Source: Neisseria iguanae (lineage in GTDB: Bacteria; Pseudomonadota; Gammaproteobacteria; Burkholderiales; Neisseriaceae). From it: DNA of 44,845 bases. The position numbers and the translations under genes were made by a program. Shown piece after piece: positions 8,961-15,725 of this stretch. Within the stretch, counting starts at the first letter, position 1, and every line of letters starts with the position of its first letter. Below the pieces are notes generated by a model. It saw only the letters and a program-made list of their open reading frames with translations, had not been told where the DNA came from and searched no databases. The stretch lies in NCBI RefSeq assembly GCF_003013245.1, contig NZ_PXYY01000011.1:1-44845 (forward strand), written 5' to 3'.

Positions 8961-9782
8961 ATAAACAGCATCCGTACAGTTACGATGCCAAAAGCACGCT
9001 GCTAACAGTACCTGCGCAGCTTTAAAAATAAAGTCAGATAAAAATAGCAGATTTGCCGAAACACAGTCAAAATATTTTTATATTTTTTTAGGGGCATTGT
9101 TTTGCATTTTGATTATTTTGATATTTAAATCACCCCTGTTTTTTCAGAGCCGATTTTAGGAAGTTTTTAAAGTTAAAGAAATACGATAAGTATCAATTTA
9201 AAGTTTTGGTTGGCAAGAGCGGTTGGGTTTCGCATGGGTGGAAAGCGGCTGGTTTGTTGATTTACCGTATGTCTATAGACAAATAGACCGACTTTCGGCG
9301 GAAATATTCTTATCTGTTTTCTTTACAACTGCCGCGATGATTCCTATCAGGTTATCGAAAACCGCGATGAATTCAAACAGCTTCTTAGCAGCCTAATCTG
9401 CCTTGGCAAAACTTCCGTAGCGCGTAAGCAGAAGATGTTTACGATTTGTATGAAAATCACAGAAAATTTAACAGCAAGTGCTTGAAATAATGAACCAGTA
9501 GGTTATGCAGATTCGGGTTTTCATTAATGGCCGCGCGGTACGGTTAGCCGCCCGTAGCAGCGTAATCGTATGCACGCAGTCATTTTATCGGTAAACAGCA
9601 ACAGATAAAGCCACAGCAACCTGTCTCTCCCCCGTCTGGCAGTTCAAAGAGGGCAGATTGTAGAAATGATGGTGGCTATCATATTTCCCCAACGGAAATA
9701 TGTCAGGCCGTTACAGACCACAGCCCAATCCAAATTGTACAACTATTGGAGTAGGTGAGGGGATTACGATAGATTCTGATGC
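8961..9782. other. Foreign, mostly non-coding DNA inside the split foldase pseudogene
   Basis: This stretch separates the two parts of the broken foldase. It contains no intact gene. One protein-like plus-strand frame at about 9298-9486 reads GGNILICFLYNCRDDSYQVI, then ENRDEFKQLLSSL, and ends in a TGA. It has no start codon and was not recognised. Another short open stretch at about 9590-9745 includes HISPTEICQAVTDHSPIQIV, also not recognised. Both look like decayed accessory genes. Confidence 0.45.
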
Positions 9783-10121
9783 AACGAACAAGAAACCCGT
9801 GCCGCGCAAGCATTGCTGCTCAAGGATTGTCGTTTGACGATTTGATAAAGCATTATCCGAATCCCGAGCAAGCGTTCAATAAATTTATTATGCCGCATCA
9901 ATTCCCGCTGGAAATGGCCAAGCAAGATTGTTGAGCCGATGGACCGTGGCGGCATGGCACACAATCCGGTAAAACTACAGGATAAGTTTTATCTGTTCAA
10001 ACTCAGCGCAGTCAATCGCAATCCGGAAGCGCAGCTGTTCGGACTAATGCGCAACCAACTTGCGCAGCAAGCCAAACAACAGAAAGTGCACTGTCAGATT
10101 GATAAAATTGCTCAAAACTAA
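9783..10121 (+). pseudogene. 3' part of the decayed second parvulin foldase
   Basis: NEQETRAAQALLLK starts the match in one frame, a lost base shifts it to LSFDDLIKHYPNPEQAFNKF, and a second shift after EMAKQ leads to VEPMDRGGMAHNPVKLQDKF, FYLFKLSAVNRNPEAQ, and a tail QLAQQAKQQKVHCQIDKIAQN with a stop at 10119-10121. This order (insert-helix, parvulin core ending in a FxxxKL strand, then a C-terminal helix) is that of SurA/PpiC-type foldases. It complements the 5' part at 8393-8730, so the two are read as one gene broken by an insertion of about 1 kb. Confidence 0.7.
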
Positions 10122-10154
10122 CGGCGTCAGCCGCTAAATAACGGTCGTATCGTT

Positions 10155-10185
10155 AAAGGCCGTCTGAATGTTTCAGATGGCCTTT
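10155..10185. terminator. Inverted DUS terminator
   Basis: AAAGGCCGTCTGAA (10155-10168) pairs with TTCAGATGGCCTTT (10172-10185), with one mismatch and a tight loop. It lies 33 bases past the foldase pseudogene and 100 bases past the nadV stop, so it may terminate both directions. The left DUS is an intact AG-type; the right copy is one base off. Confidence 0.75.
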
Positions 10186-10235
10186 TCTGTACAAACCACT
10201 TCGTCATCAATCTGATTCTGCATTTGTTTGAAGGC

Positions 10236-10262
10236 CTATTAGATATTTAGAATGGTAAAAGT
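10236..10262 (+). repeat. Edge fragment of the GGCCTATTGGAYATTTGG repeat family
   Basis: GGCCTATTAGATATTTAGAATGG here resembles the edge of the longer repeat copies at 12130-12341 (reverse), 25513-25553 (reverse) and 44252-44461. Only about 25 bases match. It lies just downstream of the nadV stop and may mark the edge of the imported segment. Confidence 0.4.
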
Positions 10263-10285
10263 CGCTAGAATACTTAATCATAATT

Positions 10286-11674
10286 TTAGAAAACCGCTCT
10301 CTTCCGAATATCATCAAAATGTTCATCAATCAATAATTCTCCATTGAGAAACACCGTGCGAAGCTGATTTTTTTGCTGTCCAAGCGCCTTTTTTTCAATC
10401 GTGTGCCACCCCTTCTCTTGTTTCACTAAGGCAAGGATACCCCTTTTCGAGCGTTTTTCTCGGCTGGTAATCGGATCTTTATAGACATCATACCATTCAC
10501 CCGCAATACACACTGCACTGGCTTTCATTGCCCAACTCATTGTGTCTCGATTTACTTGCTGTAATAATCCGCCGCCCATACCAAAGGCGACATTCTCAAC
10601 ACTAAAACCTCTGGCAATAATTGCCTCCAAGATTTTACCTAAAGAATTCACATTAATGCCATCACCCTGAATAAGACGTACACAATCAGGCAAGACTTTA
10701 TAACCTTTACTATTTAAGGTCGTGCCAAATTCTTCAGCCAAGATCGTTAAAGCGCGACAAACCACTTCAACAGGATCACCGCTATCCAAGCGAATCACTA
10801 AAGTGCCTCCTTTTAACTCCACCAGATCTTTTAGTTCAGCACTCCAAATATTTTCTAAAGTATTCCAAAGATTATAACTATCTGACACTACTGAATAAAT
10901 TTTATTTTCACCTCCAAATTGCTCAACCATATTACGGTAAGCATCCACTTCTCTCTCTTTTCCCCAAGAAGTCATTGTGCTGTGCTCCGCCGCAGGAATC
11001 GAAAACGCAGGCATTGTAGTAGCGTTATACCAACGCTTTGCAGCAACAAGTGCAGACACACTGTCGGTTCCCATAAAATTCACTAAATGTGCTAAGCCAC
11101 CTAATGCCACAGTTTCTAAACTTGAAGCACCACGAGCACCGAAATCGTGCAATTTAAAATCAATCCCTTCTAAGCGATCTGATGATTTTTCTAATGCTGC
11201 TTTAATTTTTTGTTTACAGAAATATGACACACTCCCCACTGTAGAGGGATACCAAATCGCACGCAATAAGGCTGTTTCTAAATAGCCAACTAACCAAAAA
11301 AACTCAGGATCAGTATTTACAATTTGGCAAATCACATTTCCGACAGGTAGCACAGTGCCTTCTGGTACGGCTTCGATTTTGATTGGTAATAGACCTCGAT
11401 ATTTCTCCAATAAATGTTGCCAACCTTGACGATTAAATGGTAAGCCGTGTGCAGTCAAGACAATCTCAGCTTCATCAATATCATTTTGCGTGATAGGTTT
11501 GAGTAAATATTCTTTAATAAATGCTTGCAAACCAAACGCAAGCACATCGAAATTTCCCCCACGCGCTTCAATATAGTAAGAAATATATTCTGTATTCGGG
11601 GGATATTGGAGCCAATGGGATGCTTTATAACTATCTGTATTCAAGATAAGATTAAGAAAATTAGAAGTATACAT
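10286..11674 (-). CDS. nadV: Nicotinamide phosphoribosyltransferase
   Basis: A 462-residue NadV/NAMPT-family enzyme that joins nicotinamide to PRPP to make NMN, giving a one-step nicotinamide salvage route to NAD. Family signatures are clear: LNTDSYKASHWLQYPPNTE at the start, FGARGASSLETVALGG near 178, NFMGTDSVSAL, RLDSGDP near 295, LIQGDGINVN near 335 and FGMGGGLLQQVNRDTM near 365. These match the PRPP- and nicotinamide-binding parts of human NAMPT (DFGYRGVSS, RPDSGDP). Length is normal and the frame is intact. The gene is visibly AT-rich with A/T-ending codons and has no DUS inside, unlike its neighbours. It lies between a pseudogene and a truncated IS1016, with no partner gene. Horizontal acquisition, perhaps from Pasteurellaceae where nadV is common, is likely but inferred. 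Confidence 0.93.
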   Translation of the reverse strand: MYTSNFLNLILNTDSYKASHWLQYPPNTEYISYYIEARGGNFDVLAFGLQAFIKEYLLKPITQNDIDEAEIVLTAHGLPFNRQGWQHLLEKYRGLLPIKIEAVPEGTVLPVGNVICQIVNTDPEFFWLVGYLETALLRAIWYPSTVGSVSYFCKQKIKAALEKSSDRLEGIDFKLHDFGARGASSLETVALGGLAHLVNFMGTDSVSALVAAKRWYNATTMPAFSIPAAEHSTMTSWGKEREVDAYRNMVEQFGGENKIYSVVSDSYNLWNTLENIWSAELKDLVELKGGTLVIRLDSGDPVEVVCRALTILAEEFGTTLNSKGYKVLPDCVRLIQGDGINVNSLGKILEAIIARGFSVENVAFGMGGGLLQQVNRDTMSWAMKASAVCIAGEWYDVYKDPITSREKRSKRGILALVKQEKGWHTIEKKALGQQKNQLRTVFLNGELLIDEHFDDIRKRAVF

Positions 11675-11731
11675 TTCATTTAATCACTAAAAACAAACAA
11701 AAAGATAAAATTTGATGCATATCCTTTTTAA

Positions 11732-11765
11732 GGCTTTTAGCGATTTTTTGTCAATGTTTATAAAA
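11732..11765 (+). repeat. Copy of a GGC(C)TTTTGGCGGTTTTTTG repeat
   Basis: The segment from GGCTTTTAGCGATTTTTTG to TCAATGTTTATAAAA matches 24861-24895 at about 31 of 35 positions. It ends exactly where the IS1016 homology begins (11766), so the truncated IS abuts it directly. Function is unknown. Confidence 0.55.
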
Positions 11766-12129
11766 CTGCAACAACGGTAATAAACCCTACCCTGCCGTTT
11801 CAAAATACCGGATACGGAGAGGCTTTACCCGCTGCTTTCGCGATCCCGTTTGCCTTTACACTGAACGCCGGAATACCACCCATCCAGTCCGACGGAACCA
11901 TCAAAAACTTTATCTGCTTGAAGCGTTAAATGGCAGGCAACAACCTGACGGGTTTTACGGTAAACAACGCTGCTGCATTGGGGTGGATATCCAATAAACC
12001 GGCAGCCGGACGGGCAGTAACTCCGGGTACAAAAACCCAAGTTGTTTCTTTTGTACTTTTTCAGATAATTTACAGTGTGTTATCTTCATTTTCGAATGAG
12101 TAACATAACTGCCAATCTAATACAGCCCC
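11766..12129 (-). mobile_element. Truncated IS1016-type element (5' half)
   Basis: On the minus strand the element starts with the terminal repeat GGGGCTGTATTAGATTGGC (complement of 12111-12129). It runs through the first part of an IS1016 transposase: ARPAAGLLDIHPNAAALF, then in another frame YRKTRQVVACHLTLQADKVF and DGSVGLDG. It stops at 11766, in the middle of the gene. It is about 90% identical by eye to the matching part of the copy at 14516-15423 and nearly identical over its outer 240 bases. Frameshifts and the missing 3' half make it inactive. It lies immediately upstream of nadV. Confidence 0.82.
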
Positions 12130-12341
12130 AAAACTAAGAACCAGGTATAACAGCCTGAAACACAATCCGTCTATTTTATTTACATTTAAATGAAAAAAGG
12201 GGTTAATAGTGTCGAATCTGACAAAAAGTCGCTGTTATTCGGATATAAGCAGGGATAATAAGACGTTATTTAAAAAGATTTTTTGGTTACTAGGAAAAAA
12301 CATTTGGGTAAATACCAATCCCAATGTCCACAATAGACCCA
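12130..12341 (-). repeat. Dispersed 210-bp repeat, copy 1
   Basis: Read on the minus strand, this segment aligns along its whole length with 44252-44461 on the plus strand, roughly 80% by eye. It runs from GTCTATTGTGGACATTGGGATTGG to TTTCAGGCTGTTATACCTGG and TTCTTAGTTTT. A shared block is AACCAAAAAATCTTTTTAAA. Its left part folds on itself (ATTTGGG with CCCAAT). A peptide-like stretch, FPSNQKIFLNN, is conserved in both copies, but neither is an intact gene. The IS1016 terminal repeat begins at its edge, suggesting the IS landed there. Confidence 0.7.
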
Positions 12342-12426
12342 TTTTTATTATTACCACATGCTTGTAACTATTTGTTTGATGATTTTCTACATAAATATAA
12401 CCAATAAATAAAATTTGAAACACAGG

Positions 12427-12466
12427 AAAAAGGCCGTCTGAAAATTCCTTTTCTGACGGCCTTTTT
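12427..12466 (-). terminator. Inverted-repeat terminator of putP
   Basis: AAAAAGGCCGTC (12427-12438) pairs perfectly with GACGGCCTTTTT (12455-12466). The left arm continues into a complete AG-type DUS (AGGCCGTCTGAA). The right DUS is broken (TTCTGACGGC). It begins 3 bases past the putP stop, with a T run. Confidence 0.88.
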
Positions 12467-12469
12467 CAC

Positions 12470-13996
12470 CTATTCAAAGCGGCTTTCCGCACGGTAATCC
12501 ACATCGGCTTTTTCAAATTTCTCAATCACTTCGCGGCTAGGCTCTTTGCCCATCAGGGACACAATGTAAGTCACCAACCAACAGGCGATAAAACCCGGTA
12601 CGATTTCGTACATGGTGGCCATACCGGCGGCTTTGAGTGCCGGATTGGTGAATTCTGCCCACAATACTACCACTACGGCACCGGTAACCATGCCCCACAG
12701 TGCGCCGTTGGCAGTCATACGTTTCCAGAATACGGATAAGATTACCACCGGACCAAACGCAGCGCCGAAGCCTGCCCATGCGTAAGACACCAGGCCCAAA
12801 ACTTTGCTGCCCGGGTTACCGGCAATCAAAATGGCGATTACGGCTACGGCCAATACCATGATGCGACCGACCCACACCAATTCTTTTTGTTCGGCATCAG
12901 GGCGCAGGAAGCCTTTGTAGAAATCTTCGGTAATCGCACTTGAACACACCAGCAATTGGCAAGAAAGGGTAGACATCACTGCGGCCAAAATCGCGCTCAA
13001 AATCACACCGGCAATCCATGGGTTGAACAATAATGTCGCCAAGGCGATGAACACACGTTCATTGTTGCCTTCCATCGCACTCACTTGTTCAGGATGTCCG
13101 CCGAAGTAAGCGATACCGAAATAACCCACGGCTACGGCACCGGCCAAACAGACAATCATCCAAGTCATACCGATACGGCGTGCACTTTTCAGGGATTTCA
13201 CGTTTTCAGCCGCCATGAAGCGTGCCAAAATGTGCGGCTGGCCGAAATAGCCCAAGCCCCATGCTGCGGTGGAGACAATGCCTAAGAAGGTGGTTCCGGC
13301 AAACAGGCTGCCGTATTCTTGGCTGGTGGTCGCGGCCACGGCTTGCACCGCTGCGCTCATTTCCTCCACACCGTCCAAGCTCAAATACACCATCACAGGG
13401 GTCAGAATCAGGGCAAACAACATCAATGTCGCTTGCACGGTATCGGTCCAGCTCACGGCCAAGAAGCCGCCGATAAAGGTGTAGGCAATGGTCGCCCCCG
13501 CTCCTAACCAGATGGCGGTTTCGTAGCTCATGCCTTCAAACAGGCTTTGGAACAAGCGCGCACCTGCTACCACTCCTGACGCGCAGTAAATGGTGAAAAA
13601 AAACAAAATAATAATGGCGGAAATCACCTTCATCGCTTGGCCTTTGGCACCAAAGCGGTGGAAGAAATAATCCGGCAGGGTTAAGGCGTTGTTGGCGTAT
13701 TCGGTGTGCACACGCAAACGGCCGGACACGAGCAGCCAGTTGAGCCATGCGCCGATAGTCAGGCCGATGGCAATCCAAGCCTCACTCAAACCGACGGCGT
13801 AAATTGCCCCCGGCAAGCCCATCAGCAACCATCCGGACATATCGGATGCCCCGGCCGACATCGCCGTCACATAAGGGCCCAAGCTGCGGCCGCCGAGAAT
13901 ATAGTCGTCGAAATTGCGGGTGGAAAAATAGGCAGCCAAACCAATCAGCAACACCGCAATCAGGTATAAACCAAACGTGATATACATGGGATTCAT
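12470..13996 (-). CDS. putP: Sodium/proline symporter
   Basis: A 508-residue inner-membrane transporter of the sodium:solute symporter family that imports L-proline with sodium. About 13 hydrophobic spans are visible. PutP hallmarks include the N-terminal TFGLYLIAVLLIGLAAYFST, GGRSLGPYVTAMSAGASDMS near 35-53, then GWLLMGLPGAIYAVGLSE, and WGLGYFGQPHILARFMA. These correspond to the sodium- and proline-binding regions of E. coli PutP. The C-terminus is charged (ADVDYRAESRFE). Length is normal. It is a single gene with its own terminator and a long upstream gap that holds a structured repeat. No putA lies nearby, so the fate of the proline (nutrition or osmoprotection) cannot be inferred here. 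Confidence 0.96.
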   Translation of the reverse strand: MNPMYITFGLYLIAVLLIGLAAYFSTRNFDDYILGGRSLGPYVTAMSAGASDMSGWLLMGLPGAIYAVGLSEAWIAIGLTIGAWLNWLLVSGRLRVHTEYANNALTLPDYFFHRFGAKGQAMKVISAIIILFFFTIYCASGVVAGARLFQSLFEGMSYETAIWLGAGATIAYTFIGGFLAVSWTDTVQATLMLFALILTPVMVYLSLDGVEEMSAAVQAVAATTSQEYGSLFAGTTFLGIVSTAAWGLGYFGQPHILARFMAAENVKSLKSARRIGMTWMIVCLAGAVAVGYFGIAYFGGHPEQVSAMEGNNERVFIALATLLFNPWIAGVILSAILAAVMSTLSCQLLVCSSAITEDFYKGFLRPDAEQKELVWVGRIMVLAVAVIAILIAGNPGSKVLGLVSYAWAGFGAAFGPVVILSVFWKRMTANGALWGMVTGAVVVVLWAEFTNPALKAAGMATMYEIVPGFIACWLVTYIVSLMGKEPSREVIEKFEKADVDYRAESRFE

Positions 13997-14284
13997 ATAT
14001 CGCTCCTCATTTTTAATAAACTTATTTTTAAATAAGCAGATTTAAATCTGAAATTTTTTCTTCTAATAAAAAAACAACAACTCGGCCTTTATGCACTTTT
14101 CATGCGTCATAAAGACAAATTTATTTTATTTACAACCAGATATATTTAAATTACATCAAAATTTGTAAATATTCGGTTTCAGCATACCGCAATTCCTGCA
14201 GCTTGCAAAGCGACAGCAAGCGATTTTTTTGATAATCAAATAAAATTAAGCTCTTTTTCTATAAAAAAACAGTGTGTGATTAGG

Positions 14285-14447
14285 GCGTATCCTTAATTTT
14301 GTCTGCGCTGCATCGCAAATTTTTGAGTAGAAAACCGCGCATGCAAGGCGAAAAGTGCAGCAAGGTTGGGACACCTTGCGCGCACTTTTAACGCAGCAGA
14401 TGGGTTTTTATGCCGAGTAAAGATGCAGCATGATGAAATGAGGACGC
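14285..14447. repeat. Nested inverted-repeat element (about 165 bp)
   Basis: Several pairs of arms sit one inside another. From the outside in they are GCGTATCC (14285-14292) with GGACGC (14442-14447), GCTGCATC (14307-14314) with GATGCAGC (14422-14429), AAAACC (14331-14336) with GGTTTT (14403-14408), AAAAGTGC (14351-14358) with GCACTTTT (14382-14389), and GCAAGGT (14360-14366) with ACCTTGC (14373-14379), closed by the loop TGGGAC. The order is fully nested, so the whole segment can fold into one long imperfect stem. It has no ORF and no DUS. A MITE-like or REP-like element, or a structured RNA, would fit. It does not match the Correia element as I remember it. Confidence 0.6.
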
Positions 14448-14515
14448 TTCTAGCCAATCAAACCTTTATTGTTTTTTTCAATGAAACTATCTTCCTTACA
14501 CACGGCTGATTATTT

Positions 14516-15423
14516 CAGAGACTGTATTAGCTCAGCCTTAAATACCACACCAAAACCGCAAGACTTTAAGCTGCCCTTTTGGTGCGCCAAAGTTAAAACA
14601 AAATTCACATTCTTTCAGGAATAAAAGGAAAGATTTCCGGTCAATTCCGTCTTATTTCCGTAGAATTCGCTTTGCCTGATTCCGGAAATTTTCAATACCA
14701 TCAATGTGGTTTTGACGGCCTGCAAAAAGCCCTGAACGATTGATTCGGTTAAGTAAACCCACTGACAGCCAACAACATCACAGCTTTATAACCGTCTGTA
14801 CAAACAATGCTGTCAGGCATGGTTTTCCGTTTAATAACAGGCAGTGACGTACCTTTCCCGGTGTTTTCTGCAACAACGGTAATAAACCTTACGGCGCCAG
14901 TCGTTGCCCGAAATGAAGCAGCGCTCACACCTGCCGAACCGATTACCGTAACCACCGATACTGTGAAAGCCATCATCGACGAAAAAAGCGGTGATTTGCG
15001 CCGGATGACTTTGTTGAAATACCAAGCCACCGGTGACGAAAGCAAAAATTTTGTTTTATTTAACGACAGCAAAGCATACACCTATCCTGCCGTTTCAAAA
15101 TACCGGATACGGAGCGGCTTTACCCACTGCTTTCGCAATCCTGTTTGCCTTTGCGCAGCCCGCCAAAATAACTTTCATCAAATCCGACGGAACCATCAAA
15201 AACTTTATCTGCTTGAAGCGTTAAATGGCAGGCAACAACCTGACGGGTTTTACGGTAAACAACGCTGCTGCATTGGGGTGGATATCCAATAAACCGGCAG
15301 CCGGACGGGCAGTAACTCCAGGTACAAAAACCCAAGTTGTTTCTTTTGTACTTTTTCAGATAATTTACAGTGTGTTATCTTCATTTTCGAATGAGTAACA
15401 TAACTGCCAATCTAATACAGCCC
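14516..15423 (-). mobile_element. Decayed IS1016-type element interrupted by a yidC fragment
   Basis: Terminal repeats are GGGCTGTATTAGATTGGC (complement of 15406-15423) and the related GAGACTGTATTAGCTCAGCC at 14518-14537. Minus-strand transposase pieces occur in order: QVVACHLTLQADKVFDGSV, DESYFGGLRKGKQ, a GILKRQG-like stretch, LPVIKRKTMPDSIVCTDGY, RINRSGLFAGRQNHIDGIEN, and KSFLLFLKECEFCFNFG to the end. The gene is broken by frameshifts, a stop in the RILRK region, and a 193-bp insert of yidC sequence at 14893-15085. Without the insert the length (about 715 bp) is that of a normal IS1016. Inactive. Confidence 0.84.
14893..15085 (+). pseudogene. yidC: Internal fragment of yidC inserted in an IS1016 relic
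   Basis: About 63 codons are fully open on the plus strand, opposite to the transposase. They read APVVARNEAALTPAEPITVT, then TDTVKAIIDEKSGDLRRMTL and LKYQATGDESKNFVLF, ending SKAYTY. This is the start of the periplasmic domain of neisserial YidC, the membrane protein insertase; I recall TPITVTTDTV-AVIDEKSGDL and EYTYVAQSE there. The first membrane span and everything after the YTY are missing, so it cannot make a working protein. The truncated IS1016 copy at 11766 lacks the insert, which fixes its borders: TTAC at the left and CTAT at the right, versus CTAC in the uninterrupted copy. Confidence 0.8.
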
Positions 15424-15668
15424 TTATTTTACAGCCTCTTATTTAAAATCAAACGTAACTGAATAACAGATATTTTTTCATTAATAAATTATTAACTTAA
15501 AAATGAACACACGGAGCAGGTTAGATACCCGGTATCTGACCTTTTCTCGAAAAGGCAAATTTTACCTTGAATTTAAGTGGTTTCTTGGTTTTTAAGCAAG
15601 TGTCGGATTCAAGAATCCGACCTATCTCATTATTCATTTAATCAGCTATGGCTTCTATTAGAAAACCG
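15424..15668. other. Non-coding region with clustered hairpins
   Basis: No gene is visible. Three compact hairpins occur in a row. GGTTAGATACC (15519-15529) pairs with GGTATCTGACC (15531-15541) with almost no loop. CTTTT and AAAAG (about 15541-15554) flank CTCG. GTCGGATTC (15602-15610) pairs perfectly with GAATCCGAC (15613-15621). None has a T run placed like a terminator. Confidence 0.45.
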
Positions 15669-15703
15669 AAAGGCCGTCTGAAAAGTGGTTTCAGACGGCC
15701 TTT
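15669..15703. terminator. Inverted DUS terminator of dacB
   Basis: AAAGGCCGTCTGAAA (15669-15683) and TTTCAGACGGCCTTT (15689-15703) form a perfect 15-bp stem with the loop AGTGG. Both arms contain complete AG-type DUS. It lies 23 bases past the dacB stop. Confidence 0.92.
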
Positions 15704-15725
15704 TATGATTATTTTTCAAACTGAT

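Noticed and set aside
9939..10121. A 60-codon frame as a stand-alone small gene
   Set aside because: It is the in-frame tail of the broken foldase and continues upstream homology in another frame.
10286..11674. Haemophilus-type uptake signals in nadV as proof of a Pasteurellaceae source
   Set aside because: No AAGTGCGGT core was found inside the gene, so the donor remains an inference from gene distribution and composition.
12235..12423. A 62-codon minus-strand frame with hydrophobic residues
   Set aside because: It lies partly in a dispersed repeat whose other copy has stops in the same frame, so a real gene is not supported.
14807..15292. A 161-codon open frame on the plus strand
   Set aside because: It is a chance fusion of antisense IS1016 sequence with the inserted yidC fragment and has no ribosome site or family match as a whole.
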